Positions 13,601 to 27,227 are shown, counted from the stretch's first letter. The stretch: 64,000 nt of DNA from Burhinus oedicnemus (GCA_008921705.1 VFFE01007640.1:1051950-1115949), one strand, 5' to 3'. Program-made: numbers and translations. The notes: generated from the letters alone by a model not told the origin.

Positions 13601-14089
13601 TATATATAAGTCCCTGTTGGTGAACATGGAATTTACACCCAAAGCATAGAATGCAACTCACCCCTTTGAGGTGCCTGTCTCAGTCGTTTGTTTGGAGAAT
13701 CTAAATGACTGCCTTACGCTGAATACCTAAGATAGGAAGATGGACTGAATACGTCTTACTTGGTTAATTTTAATGCACTTACTTGGGTAATCATAATGCA
13801 GATGCTTTTTCCTTTGTGGAGAGGGAAACAATCAAGTCTTCTGCACTGGACTTTGTGTCATTTCTAATTAGTTATTCTGCTCAGATACTGATATGCATAA
13901 TATTATAGGAACAATAGGCACATGGAAGAACCAGAAAAAATAATGGCATTTTAAATTCCAAGATACAGAGTATGACAAAGCTGTGAACAAAAGAAAGCCG
14001 CAAGAAGAAAATGACTGCGAGCTGAGAATTGCAATATATCTGTGAGCCAAGAAATTATATTGGTATTTAGGGCTGATGCAGCACAGATG
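12906..14089. other. Unique DNA with a TA/CA microsatellite
   Basis: It contains a 126-codon minus-strand open frame (12930-13310) without recognisable domain or exon signals, and the microsatellite listed separately. No gene was recognised. Confidence 0.5.
13563..13608. repeat. (TA)n/(CA)n microsatellite
   Basis: A nearly uninterrupted TA-dinucleotide run with a short cacaca interruption toward its right side. It is likely length-polymorphic. Confidence 0.95.
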
Positions 14090-14290
14090 ATATGAACAAA
14101 AAACTCAAGGTGATAAATAAAGTCAGATTATTCTTGGACAGAGTCACATATATTATATAGCAGTGAGACAAAATAGATCCAGAAATGCTGATTAAAAAAA
14201 AAAAAAAGCTTGCAAGGTTAGAGGAATTTTAATCATGGGGAATTTTAATTACGCTGATATTGATCAGTATCACAACTCTGAACACCCTTC
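14090..14290 (+). mobile_element. CR1-type LINE relic, ORF2 endonuclease region
   Basis: The plus strand around 14232-14272 (atcatggggaattttaatta and what follows) translates as a degraded form of the GDFN-YPDIDW-like motif of the apurinic endonuclease domain in CR1-clade ORF2. Here G-N-F-N-Y, A-D-I-D can be read. An A15 run (14193-14207) interrupts the upstream part. It is a short, old, non-functional relic with uncertain limits. Confidence 0.5.
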
Positions 14291-14761
14291 CCCCACACAA
14301 ACTCTGAACACTGTGCTTTTCAGGGAATGAGTCTGCTGATGCATGTTGTTGAACAGGCTGCAGAGCATGTGGCCAGTTGCCTTTTTGGCCTTTTAAGGCA
14401 TCACAAGAAATGAGCCAACTGTACAGTTTACATTGAGAAGTCTGGTTCTTTTGTGGGGTTAAAGAATGGAGGAAAGCAAGGGTTCTTTTCCTCTGGAGTT
14501 TATCGTAATCTTAACACAGTTAAACATCCTTTATATGATAGAGAATGGGTGGCATTGCTCAGTTGCGCAATGTTACTGATTGAATCTGGTGAGAAAATAG
14601 ATGATGAAGACAGTCATAATCAGAAGTTCTTACCCTAGTATGATTTACTCCTCATTCTCCTCCTCTTAAATTTGTTACATTACAAGAAGATTTCTAGCTG
14701 CTGTTAAACCATTTCAAGGAACAATGGGAAGAATGCAAAGCTTTCTCTTACCAAAAAGAAA
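14291..14761. other. Unique non-coding DNA
   Basis: No gene or repeat was recognised. The 61-codon frame at 14453-14638 has no supporting context. Confidence 0.5.
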
Positions 14762-14902
14762 TCACAGAATCATAGAATGGTTGGAGTTGGAAGGGACCTT
14801 GAAAATCATCTAGTTCCAACCCCCCTGCCATGGGCAAGGACACCTCCCACCAGACCAGGTTGCTCAAAGCCCCATCCAACCTGGCCTTGAACACTGGCCA
14901 GG
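14762..14902 (-). mobile_element. CR1 LINE, 3'-end fragment (antisense)
   Basis: It starts with the reverse-complemented tail tcacagaatcatagaatgg, then ttggagttggaagggacctt, catctagttccaacccccct and the cccatccaacctggccttga block. It is a 5'-truncated, relatively young CR1 in minus orientation, about 140 bp long. Confidence 0.95.
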
Positions 14903-17553
14903 TGTTAAGGGACATCTCCTAACCTTGAAGAAATTCTCAGAATTTGTTTTTCCTTTTTGAAATCTCAGCACAGGCGTTGGGTCTAGTCACTTGTAAATCG
15001 TTCTGTGGGTGACAACACACTGATGACAACATCAGCTTCAGTTTAAGCACTATACCTTCAGCTCTTTCCCTTGCTCTTCATTGCTTTTCAGCAGAAAGGC
15101 AAGACCTGTGAATTTATTTTTTTTTTTTTCTGTTAAGAAACTCCATTTCAAAAACTTCTCTGACTCCAGGTTGTTTAATTTTAGTGCCACAGGGGAACTA
15201 AGCTTATTCTCAGTAGCTGATGGTCTGTATGATCTAGTGTGATCATATTCCGACTAAAAGGGGCAAGATCTTTAAATGATTACGAAAATAATTTACAGAA
15301 AGGACACTCTTTTTCCTCCTGCTAGATTGATCTTCCTCCAGAAAGAGAAGTCTATATGTAGACAAGGAGCACTACATTCACAAAACATAAATTAGAGAGC
15401 CTTAAAACCACCTCGTTTACTTATTCCATTGTGATTAGGGACACTCATTCCAGTGTTTCCATCTGGATTGTTAGCCAAATGTCATTGTTAACCAAAGCTT
15501 TTTAATAAAAAAACCCAATGCAAACAAGTTACAGAAAATGAAATATTGGCAGAAAGGTATCCATGAAGACGTATATGCTTAAAGACTCCCTCCTGCAGAA
15601 AAAAAAAGTGTGTTAACAGTACACCTTACCCCAGTGAGTAATGCAGATATACAGATTTTAAGGAGACTCCAGTGAATTGCTGAGCAGGGATAGAGAACAT
15701 ATGGAAGTCAGAGTTAACATGAAATGTAAAAATGGTACTCATTAAGTCGAACAACCTGATGAGATTGCCTCCCTGCTTCATCTATATTTCAGCAGGTCAT
15801 ACGCTGGTTCTGTACTACTGGAAGGCAAACTTCCTCGAGAAAGGCTATACAGCAGAGACACACCAGGAAGATGTGAGCCGGAGTAAGTGCAGGATTAGAT
15901 CATCTGCAGAATTTGGCAAAATTTATCTCTTATTAATACGTGGAACTTCTTCACTTTGTTCTTCCAGGCTAACCCGAAGTAAAGGTTTTAGAATAGTATT
16001 GATATTTGTTACCATAAGCCCTTTTCTTGAAGGTTTCATAGTGTGACCTGTCTATACAGCCCATGGATCGCTGTACTCTCAGTATTTTCTCTGGGTGGCT
16101 GATTCCGTCATGTTTTTCAGTCACAGAATTCTGTAGGATCAATTTCAATAATAAAATATTCCTGCCTTTCTGATGACTGTATTGTAAAGATTCCCACAGA
16201 CAAAACTGAAGATTTAGTTTTTATCCCAGTTTTACAGTTATATCAAATGCAGAATTTCACATTCTTTAAATGAGTCAATTTTAGATATAAAGAAAATTGG
16301 AAGACCGAAACCCTTTTTTAATAGTCTTGTTTACATTCAGAAAGGTTGTTACTGCTGAGTGACAACATAGGAAGTTACACAATTGAATTAAGTGTAAAAT
16401 ATTAGAAGGATTGTCATACTCCATAATCCAAAGATTATAGATAACATCCAGTAACTGCTACTTCTAGCTGTACTCCGTGGACGGGTCAGATTGCTTGCAA
16501 TTTAGGATGTAACTTGATCAGATAGAGCTGAGTCTCTCGAATAGCACCGAGTAATATCCAGGCTGGACACAAAATCTAAGTGGTCCTGTGAATACCTGTA
16601 ACAAATATCAATTTTTATATCTAAGAGCTACACATCGTTTAACCCTGAAAATTCAGTGGTTCGTATTGTGCAAGAGAGATATTTTGAGTAGGGAAAGGAA
16701 CACAAAGCCTATGCCATACTGTTTTATCGAACCTTGCGAAGGAAAAGGTGCTCATTAAGTCGGATGTTCATATTTGCCATTTCAGAGGAAAGGGAATTAG
16801 GAAGAGAGGACACCTCATCATTCAGTGAAAATAGAAGTGTCATCTGCATATAAATACATAAGGCTTTCCACAGCCATCAGTCAGGTTTATAATAAGGAGA
16901 AAAGTACAGTAAGAGATATAACACTGACCCTGGCAATACAGGTAATCAAATGGGATTTGGGAAAAAATTACCACAGAGTAAAGGTCTGCAGGATGAGTGC
17001 ATCTGTGGGATGGGAAAGGAGAAATACCAGACTGGGACAAAAAGGGAACATCTGGTTAGGACACCACATTGAGAGGCAGCAAGAATGAAAGCTTAAGTAC
17101 TCCTCTGTTTTATTTCCTGCTTTTTGTTATATGGTAGAGGAGATGTGATTTTCCTTTAGTGAGATGATTCTGGAAACAATAACGCAGGTTGCTGAGTGGC
17201 AAAAGTCAGCAAAAGAGTTTGCTGCTGATGTTTCACCGTGAACAGCAATGGACCTGCTCTCTGAATTGGGCCAACTGAATGATGCACACCATGCTGGCGG
17301 CTGTGCTTCATGGTGCCACTCTTTGCAGAAAGGTCAAGCATCTCCATAAGGAAACTGAGCCATTTAGGGAATTGCAAGATTCCACATCAACAGCTGTTTT
17401 GGAGAAAGGAACAAGGATTTATTTTACTTTTGACTCACCAGCAGAAAACCCTCGAGATTCTCTTCATCATTTCCAATCTGATTTAACTGTGAATTTCTGA
17501 GAAAGGCTGGGCTGGGACTATGCAGAACTTGAATTCTTTTCCCAAGACTTGCT
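14903..17553. other. Unique non-coding DNA, no gene recognised
   Basis: No gene recognised. Open frames reach 104 codons (15732-16046) without domain or exon signals. A short motif, ctcattaagtcg, occurs twice (near 15736 and 16751), which may be chance. Confidence 0.5.
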
Positions 17554-17642
17554 TGTATGAACTTGTACAAGCTATTTACTCCCTGTGCACTGATTTCCTT
17601 GTTGTCAAGGGGAGATTACATGTCCTTCACTTCATAGGAGTT
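17554..17642 (+). repeat. MIR-like ancient SINE relic (sense)
   Basis: Reads tgaacttgtacaagctattt, actccctgtgcactgatttc, then aaggggagattacatg and ttcataggag. This follows the order of the MIR core (gaccttgggcaagt, ctctgtgcctcagtttcc, atggggataat, ctcatagggt) with heavy divergence. Confidence 0.55.
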
Positions 17643-20600
17643 CTTTATTTAGCTAGTGGGCTTCTTGGTACATAAACAGTCTCAGGGGTGCTGTTTATAG
17701 CTTTGATATAGTTGGGTCATCTACATATACATGTTGGTGAGAAAAGAGCAGTCTTAGAAATAGGTTACAAGTCAGGGTGATGACACAGACTCTTCCTTTC
17801 CCTCAAAAACAACAGAAATGTGGTTTCATGTAGCATGTTAATCAGACTTACAACTCCTCACTACATTTAATGAAATGGGCATTTTGTCATTGGTAAAACT
17901 TGCTTTAATCAAGTAAGGAAGTTTTTGGGTAGGGAAAAACTCTGCACTGCCTGTGTGCCGGCTCAGATTTAGATTCATGAACATAGGTGGTCAAGGTATC
18001 CCAGGAATGGATGGAGGAAAGATTTAAAAGCTGAGTTAGATTTGAATTTTTGAGAAATAGTGGAGCATTGGGAGAAGCATCATCGCAAAAGTGAACCAGA
18101 GCGGGTTACTAAGATTGCTGGAGGGCACCCAGATATTACTCTGAAAGGGCAAGAAGCACTCCAAATCCCTGACCACTGTCCAGGTTTGGCTTAAAAATTA
18201 TATAATTAAAAGAAAAAACAACCAAAACCTCCAGTGTCAACAGGTTGATTCAATTTATCCAATGGTTTTGAACTTTCAGCTTGCAGATAGTTTGCATTTT
18301 CAAACCTTTCTGTTCTACCATATAGATTGGTGTCTTACATTGCTTAAGAGTTGTTTTTTTTTTCTTAATCCTAGAGCTGGAGCTTAAAAGAAAATACTGA
18401 ATATCACTGAGAAGAGAGAGAGAATCATCGCAGAGGTAGATCTTACAGTCAAGCTTGGCAGCTTAGAGGATCTCTGACATTTATTTTCAGGTTCTTAGAT
18501 TGTGCAGGATTTATGTTCTTTCCCTCTCTTTGACCCATCTCCACAGATGGGATACAGAAATAGAAACGGTGCTTTGAATATAATTTTCTGCAGAGCTTTT
18601 CCCACTTCTCAAGGGTTTCCTTCTTCTCCTGTGGGAGGACTAGTTATTTTTTCCAACCATATATAAGAAGGGGCAAACTCAAAATAATTTCTCATCCAAG
18701 AGCCTGCATATCGCTGCTTTGCAGTTACATTTGCATTACATTTCTGGCAATGGTCATGAATGACTGGCATCAGCTATGACTCATTATTCATTCCTCGAAG
18801 GACTTGGCATATCAGCAAGAGGCAAAAAAATCCCCATTCAATTTCATATTGTTTCTTCCAACAGGCAGATACACCAGGAGCAATTTTGCTGGAGGAATCA
18901 GCTGGTCAGTGGAAAAGGAAGGTGAAACCTGGAAGTCCCAGAGAGGGGCACATTTCTGTAGCAATTTAACTCATGTGAAGAAAATGACTATCATCAAAAG
19001 GACTAAAAATGACAACGTTTACCCAGCTCATTCAAATAGAAGTCAGACAGCTAGTAACTGCACCGGACAGCAATTGCCACTGTAATCGAGCCACTTCTGG
19101 CGAGTGACAAAACAGCATTGTGACAGAGAAGAGGGGGATAAAGGGAATGATTACACAGATTAGACCAAAAGTAAGTGACACGTGACAGGAAGTGAGTGTG
19201 GGTATTATAGCCAAAGTCTCAGAGACGTCGGTGATTTTTTTCCTTCTTGCTATTCTCTACGCATACCTCTGGCTTCCCATTCTGGAGTCTCCTTTGAGCA
19301 GACTTCTAGTAAGGAAGTGAGATACCTCCCAGACTTATCAAACACTACAATAGGCCCTGATTCTTTGTTTTCATAAGCCAGTCACACGTTACCGTCAGCA
19401 ATGAGAACTTTCTTGCTCTTCCCCTTTGACATCCCCTAAAGGCTCTGTAAGCATCTGCGGGCTGTGTCTTCATAGCCATGTTTTAATTACATCCCATCAA
19501 CCTTTGCTGACAATGTTATTGACAAATGCCTTTGTGACATCATGACTAACTAAATTAATAGCAGCAAATGTGTCAATTAATTTAAAAATACAGGAATAAA
19601 CCACCTTCCTTTTCAAATGATACTAACACAGACAAAGACAGGCAGGGTCGTTTATCAGCAATTTCTCCTTAATTCAAGACATCTTCAGTGATAAATGCCT
19701 GGTTCATTAAATGGGACAGTCATTCATATTAACTATGGGAGATAAGACTATCAACACTCAGTTGAACATTTAAAGCTTTAGGAAGCAGCTCTGTAAAAGG
19801 AATTTTTAAAGGAGTTTCTGTGACAGACAGCTCTGTAAAGTGAGGTTGGCTGGCTTTTCTCTCGCCAGATGTCAACATTCTTCTTTAACCCAAGACTCAC
19901 TGGTTCAAGAGGAGGAGGTGAGCCCTGCTGGTCCTTCAGCAGAGAGCAGAAAAGCCTGCAGATCCTCTCATCAGAAACAGCTACACAGGGCAGTGTTCCA
20001 GCAGAGGACCGTGCACCCTTGAGATCATCGCTTCTGCAGAGCAAGAAAAGAGAACCACAGGTGGCAAAGGCTTTCTATGCCCACATCTAAAGGGCAAGAA
20101 AATGCAGGAATGAGAGGCTAGTAACTATGTGGGACATTACACACTCACACACACAGAACTACATTAAAGGAGCTCAAAGCCACTCATTTCAAAGTCAGAA
20201 TTATGTTTGCAACTACAATACAGTGCTGCATGCCTATATTTTAAAATTCATTTCAGCATCACTGAACCCCGTATTATTTCCCACTTGGACCCTTGCCTCA
20301 CTTCCAGAAAAATGAGGCTCAAGTAGTCACCTGACATATACATATATGACCTCTAGCAGTTAAAGTTCAGCAAGGTCAGAATCACCTGGAAGCAGGACCT
20401 TATTATGAGAAATATGAGGTAACTGCAGTAAAAGAAAGGCCCACCTACAGCTATTAAAAATACATGGAACGTTGTCTCCCTCCAGAACATTGCCACTGAT
20501 GTTTTTCAATTACACTGATGTGAGTTTTAATCAGATTGAAATATGTCTGCATAATTAGCTATAGGGACATTTGACTGATGTAGCAACATCAGCAGAGAAG

Positions 20601-23600
20601 AAATAAAAAACCAGCCATAATATCTATAATGCTATAATAATGAACAATTAGAAACAGCAATGTGTTATCTGCATTCTAATTGCTCTTTGTAGTGCTCAGA
20701 GAGGTTTGATGGGGGATGTGGTTTTTGCTTAGATTCTTACACAAAGCCCATTTACAGCAGCAGAAAATTTTCTGTTGGCTTTTGTGGGCTTCAGGTGAAG
20801 TCCTCCTTGGACAAAGAGGAAGAAAAACACAGAAACCAAGGTTAGAATTGCAATGTCTTCAGAACAGGAGCAAATCAGAGACCCCTTTCCTATGTCTGTG
20901 ATTTAAATTCGTTCCACTTTCCAGCCGATCCATACAGTTCTGAGGCACAGCACGTGTGGAAGGTCCTCCATGTGTTGCGCTGTGCTGGTATTTCTGCATC
21001 AGCATTACCTTCATCTGTTTGGCAGGGACGTTTTGTAAAATGAAGCCGGTTCTTCATCCCAAACATTACGGAGGCAAGAGTTTGTAGGATCTTCAGTTAG
21101 CTTCAGCTTAGTTCAACCTGAAAAGGAGGGTTACGTGCCCTCTAAGCAGCTGTTGAAGAAAGAAAGGAGCTCCTCTTCTAAGCTCTCTAATCTGTCATTG
21201 GCAGAGGTTATGGTACCTTTATAGCAGCGGCAACTCCTATGGATTTGCCAGATGGTGAGATAAGAGGGAACAAATCGCTCAGTGGAGAAGATGGTCCTAC
21301 CGTGCAGTTTATTGCCAGCTCCAGTCCCAGCGTAGGCCCTGTGAAACATAATTTCTATAGGTAGTATATGAAGCTGCGGTTTTAACTCCTGTTGGGATAG
21401 CAGGTGCGCAGGCAGTCTGGGAACGAAGGGACTGCTTGGATCGCTGCAATGCGAGCTGCCTGAATTCACTGGAAGGAAAAGTCCTGATTTTCTGTGAGCA
21501 GATTCAGGAGATGAGGCAGATCCAGAGAACTTTCCTCAAGTACCTCCCTCAAGAGGTGTCTCAGGTTACTTCAGTGAAATATGTCGCAATCTGTTTCGTT
21601 TACAGTTGTTCATTCATGCCTATTCATTCACACTATCTAGATTCTGTAAATATATAATTTGCATATTTTTTTTCTCATTACAGGTGAATGATTTTTGGCA
21701 AAAGTCAATAACACTGTGAACTAATTGCCAGAATGAGGTATTGATCTCCTTTTTCCTGTAGGAGATGTTGAACATTCTTCTCTGTTAACATATTAAACTT
21801 AATGTTGCAATTAAACTTCCTTGAGTTGGGATCATCAATGTCTTAAAAATACCTGCTTATCTTTATTGTGAAGAATTCCAAGTATCCAAACTTCTCTGGT
21901 TTTATATTTTATCTATGCTCAGGTCAATTCATTAGCTGACAGAAATCCATCCAGATAAAATATCAGCATCTATTTGTATACTTCAGGCCTGTTCAACCAA
22001 CTCACTCCATTATCCGGATTTGTAAAGCTGGCCAGCTAAGTGTGTCATCTGTATTACGGTGACACAGCCTATAATTAGTAGAAAGTAAAACAAATCTCCC
22101 ATAACATAGCAGTTCAGTCATCCTGCTACAAGAAATAAAATGAATGTATGTACCATTTTTCCTTACTTGTTTGTGGTGGATAATTGTGTATTTGTAGTTT
22201 AATTTCTCCATTACATGTGTTAGGATGCGCTAAGCAGTAAGAATAGCTGTATTGAATTGATTACCTCTTTTAATTAAATTTTGGGGTTTGGGGACCTGTG
22301 TGATGTTTTTAATTTTGTGAAGGACGTGGGAGGAGGGAAGTATCAATAATCGTTGGAACAATGAATTAGTTAAGTGCCTTCAATCTCGATAGAATGCACA
22401 TGGAGGAAAAAGCAAAGGAGACTCAGAATAATATCTCCGTTGCAGTCAGGGATAACAGAGGGTATTAGACCTTACTTTGCCAAGGTCATGTCTATATTGC
22501 ATAATTAACAATGGGATCCATTATAAGGTCTGAACATTTAGGCTTGCCTTATCCTTGGGCAAACACTCCCACCACAAACCTTCTCCTACCTTACAATATT
22601 TGCATTGTATCTGCCTTCTCCAGAGTGCTCATGTGTATCTGTGTGTGTGGACGTAGCTGCATGTCCAACGGTTTGCTGTGACGAGTGATGTTAGGATCCT
22701 TTCTTTCTCAGGTATCTCAGGAACTGTGAGAAGGAACTAGAGATCTATCTGTATTCAGTGGTTTTGGCTCACCTCCTCTTTTCAAAGAGGACAGTTTACA
22801 AAATGAGATTACGGCAGAATTCAGGTCTGGGTTGGATTATACGATCAAACTTGTGACTTTAAGCAAGTAGTCAGGTTTTTCCTGTAGACATTGTAGAGGA
22901 CAATGGACTCTAAGTCAAGATATTAGGTTAATAATGCAGTTGTAGAAGTCTCCATGAGGGACTATCTACTCTGGAACTACATTTGTCTTGACATCACTTC
23001 TTGGAAAGAAATACCAGTTTTAGGCCTTCTGTGGCAAGTGAAGCTCTGAGCTGAAGGAAATCTTAACAGGATTTTTCCACAGCCAGTGTGAATACAAAGG
23101 CCTTTGTGGTTAATGAGACTTTTAAAATGCCTTAGTATCTCTACAGTGCACATGCTAGACTGTGTCCCAAATTTAGCTGCGAGGATTATTCAGAAGAGAC
23201 ATTTTTGTTTTATATTTTCCCCTTCTGTCGCTACGAAGTGCTGCAAAGTGCTTCTGGCAAAAGATGTTAGAATAACATTACATCTAAATCTTAGTTAATG
23301 GCCTGACCCCTTTCAGTACTGGGAAGAATATCTATTTACTCACTATTCTTCAAAATGTATTTAAAATAGATGTTGGTGACCTAATGCTTCATGGCTTTGA
23401 ATTTGTTCCTAACTGCCTTGGGAAAGCGTTTTAGTTAACAGAGAGTTGAGCATAAAGTTTTGAGGTTCTCCTAGCTTCGTCTGGATAACAGAAATGGGCC
23501 TACCTTTATTACAGATGTGATGACAGGTTAGCTTTATTAGAAAATAATAGAAGGAAATAATACAGAAAGGGAATTAGAAGCACTTGCTCACCATTAAGTA

Positions 23601-26440
23601 TCAGCCATGATATTTCACAGACCCAGTAATTGCTAATATATTGCTAACTGCCATGTAATTTTAAATATCTGGTAAATAATTAATTCTATTGAAATTTCAA
23701 TTGAAATTTCTGAATTACAGGTTACTTGAAAAAGAGATTATCTATTAGAGCTGAACAGAATGTAATAGAATCACACATTGTCATTGGTGACTCTTAATGG
23801 ATGTGTGTGGACTCTCAAAAATCTTATTAATAAATCCTTTACATGTTTTATTAATGACATTAAAATAGTCAGGATATTTTATTAATAATATTATTAATAG
23901 TACTACTCCAGACTTTCAAAATTATGAGATATATTAAAAAAGGAATGAATATTAATTGTGGGCAAAATATGACAACTTTTTATTGGGGGATTTACAGGGT
24001 GCATGCATGTGGTCTCAAATAACTTATTAGTAGTAAGTATTCTTCCAGATAATTTTAATAAAGGACATGTGTATACTTAATAGAGATATGTATCATTAAT
24101 TTGAATTCTGAACTTATTCTAGTTTTTGTTATGTTTACTGAATATTTTTCCTCCCACTGCTCACAAAAACGGTTGCAAATATGTTCTTGTTTATCCATTC
24201 GGTGAATAGCTGCCGTTGCTATGTGTACTCATGTTTGTGTATGAATTTGAGCATTGATGAAAATGGAATACCTTACACTTGTTATCCTCTGCTGAAAATT
24301 ATAACCAAATGCTGTGGAGCAGAAAAAAGCCAGTAAAACCCCCGTGTGATTTGAATGACCAGCTGTACAGCACAAGACTCCTGGCTTTACTGGAGTTTGA
24401 CTCGTGGTCAGATCTTGTGCTGGAGAACTGTCAATTTTACCCGGAGTAAATGAAGTGTAGAGCCAGTGAGTTATTTGTGAAGAACAGTTTGAACTCATAA
24501 AATAAGAAATAAAAATATGTTAAGGAATCATTGGCCAACAAAAAAAAAAGGTCTAATTAATCAGATTAATTTACTGATTTTATCAGCTCTACTGAGCAGG
24601 ATCTGTTACAAAGGAGTGATAAAGTATTTGCATCCATCCAGGCAATCAATGTATTTCTTATGCACTGAACCATTTGGAAACTTTGAGGTATTTGCCAGCG
24701 TTTAGAGGATTTAAAATTCTCTAAATCTTCTAAATCTCTGGCCTTCCTTTGGGAGTTTTATCCAGCATTTGACAAAAAATTGTTTGGGTAGTGTTTTTTT
24801 TTTTTTGGGTTGCAGAACAATAATTTCACTACTTCTCGCTATTTCCAGGAAATTATACAGTCATAACATTTGTTCCATGTTTCCATCAGCACTGCCCATG
24901 TCAGACCTCTGACTCCTCAGCTTTTCCTTATTGGGATCAAAATCATTTCAGAAGCATCTCTGTTTGGTTTTTTGGCCAATAAAAATGTAGTCGACCTTTC
25001 TGAAACACCCTGATTACAGCCTGGCCAAGAGCGCAAGGGAGAAGGGTTTCCACAGGGCTGGGAGGAGATGACTCCAAACTTGCCTAAATATTTATAAATA
25101 GTCCCTTACGACCATGCAAAATAATTACAGGTGAGAATTTTCAAGACCTCTCCCAAATCTCTTGCACTCTTGAGAGATTTTATAGTTCAAGACTATAAAC
25201 TATGAACTAACCTTTTGTGAGCACGGGAACCTAGATGAGGAGTTACTACTTTGTTTGGCTGAGCCACTTTAAGGCCTCGTTCCCCATCAGACAACGCTAG
25301 CTGCACAATTAGCCTAATCTACTGCGAAATAGCAAGTGAATCAAAAGATTCCACTGTCGGCCTTACTACATGGTGACCCCTTTCCAACACATGTATCCAG
25401 CATCAGGGCAGTTAGGAGCTCACACGTCAGGATGGCACTGGCTAGACCAATTTCTTTAGTTTTTTGCGGGTCCTGTTGCTCAGCTCATCACCCAGTCAAA
25501 TTCCATGTGAGCAGATTTAGAACGAATGGAACAATCTGTTTCTATATCCAGGCTTTCAGGATGTTCTGGCTTCCTGTATCCATGGATGCCATTCTTGAAA
25601 GTACTTGCTTGCAGTCCCGGCTGGAAGAACACACTTATCCGCAGCTGTACACTCAGATCCTCAGCAGAAGTTAAGGTTCTGCTTACTACTGAAATCATCA
25701 GACCTTAGGTACATTTCCAAGTCTGTAACAACTGAGATAGAGCTTGAGGAGTTTGCCCTTCGCAGATAACATAAGAAACAGCTGATGTGAAAAGTTTGTA
25801 AGAAAACTAACAGCCAAAGAAAATTTGGCTTTTGATGTTCTAAGTGTTAAGGACCGGGACTACTAGCGTGGTCTGGTTACTTGTGCTGTTCCAGAGATGT
25901 GTAACAGCTACAGACAAAAGTTAGTTATATTTTTAAAGTAGTTTTCCAACTGCTTCTTTTTACTGGGATGGTACAGACGACCTACAGGTGATTTCTAGAC
26001 CACTGGATGACATTAGGAATCCGTAAAGAGCTGTGGCAGATAGTTTTATGTGAGGGTGTTTCCAAGCCAGTGGTTATTGAAATAAGTTTTAATTTGACCT
26101 TATTACCAGTCTGCTGGCCTGTGTGGACCCTGGTAATGCCAATAGCTCAGGATCTGCAGGTAAAGAATAGGTTGTGGAATGATTGATAAAATCCGGTTTA
26201 ATACTAACCTTGTGTTATTTGATCAAGGAGTTTGTGTTCCCTTCCTTAGGCACAAAACCTCTTTTAAATGGGATAGAGATGTCTAAATGCCTTTTAAGAT
26301 TATACTCAGGTTTTACTGTCTTTTTGTCCCAGTGAGGAGAAAAACAGACTCTTTCTGCTAAAGCTACCTAAAGTGTACATTGGTTTTTGAAAGCACCACC
26401 CCTCTGTGTACTTTCTAAGGTGTCTACAAAAGTACGGGCT
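17643..26440. other. Unique non-coding DNA, several conserved-element-like blocks
   Basis: Almost 9 kb without a recognisable transposon or gene. Two blocks (19400-19760 and 20450-20700) are AT-rich, low in CpG and dense in ATTA/TAAT cores, in the style of vertebrate conserved non-coding elements; this is a stylistic judgement, not an alignment. Around 23822-23901 several ATTAAT words cluster. The 24330-24480 part may be a worn ancient repeat. Open frames stay below 113 codons. Confidence 0.5.
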
Positions 26441-26954
26441 TGTGGCTTTGTGGTGGGGGAGAAAATAAGATGGGAAAAAAAACCCTCGTGGGTCAAGATA
26501 AAGGCAGTTTAATAAAGCAAAAGCGAAGGTTGCATGCAGAAGCAAAGGAAAACAAAAGATTTATTTTCCACTTCCCTGGAAGCAGGGCCTCAGTATGCGT
26601 AGTGGTTGCTCTGAAAAACAAACATCATAAGAAACACATGCCCCCCCCCTCCCCTTCCTCCTCCTTTCTCCTAGCTTTTATTGCTGAGCAGGCATCATAC
26701 AGTATGGAATATCCCTTTGGTCAGTTTGGGTCATCTGTCCTGGCTCCCTGTCCCTCTCCCAAGATCTTGCACACCCCCAGCCTACTGGTGAGGGGGAAAT
26801 GTTGGAGAGACATCCTTGATGCTGTGCGAGCACCCCTCAGCAGTAGCCAAAACACCGGTGTGTTATCAACACCTTTCTAGCTACCAATGCGAAGCACAGC
26901 ACTATGAGGGCTGCTATGGGGAAAATTAACTCCACCTCAGCCAGACCCAATACA
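26441..26954 (-). mobile_element. Endogenous retrovirus solo LTR, family A (antisense)
   Basis: Its reverse complement matches the 9670-10255 LTR block by block: the left part with gagttaattttcc, the shared ctcagcaataaaagc TATA-like element (about 26675-26690) and the U5-side ATTAAA poly(A)-type signal. It contains a C/T-rich tract (26641-26674). It is shorter than its sister, mainly because about 70 bp of the U5 end are missing or too diverged to recognise. Open frames in it (for example 26440-26880) are by-products. No internal retroviral sequence adjoins it. The left border is uncertain; ggcttg and ggtttg next to the ends could be a target duplication. Confidence 0.8.
26641..26674. repeat. 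C/T-rich low-complexity tract inside the LTR
   Basis: A run of nine or more C followed by CCTTCCTCC-type words. Confidence 0.85.
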
Positions 26955-27227
26955 GGTTTGTAGGGACATTGTCAAGGAATGTGAATAATAATAAGGTGTT
27001 CTCAAAGCCAGAAGAGAAATATCCAGAAAAACGGTCCAGAGATGAAAAAAAAAGACAGTGCTTTCCTCAGCTGAAGGCAAGCCAATTCAGGCAAGCACAA
27101 AGGAAAAAAAAATCTCAGTGCAGTCTGATAATCTGAAAGCTGGGGGAAACAAAAGCCCTTGGAAATGAAGATTTTGTGTGGAGCTGCTGCAGAAAGCAGG
27201 TTTAACAAGAGTATTATTTAGAGCACT

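Noticed and set aside
24330..24480. Possible ancient amniote repeat
   Set aside because: Similar words only; no ordered match that I could defend.
26440..26880. 146-codon open frame
   Set aside because: Lies inside the solo LTR on its antisense side; not a gene.
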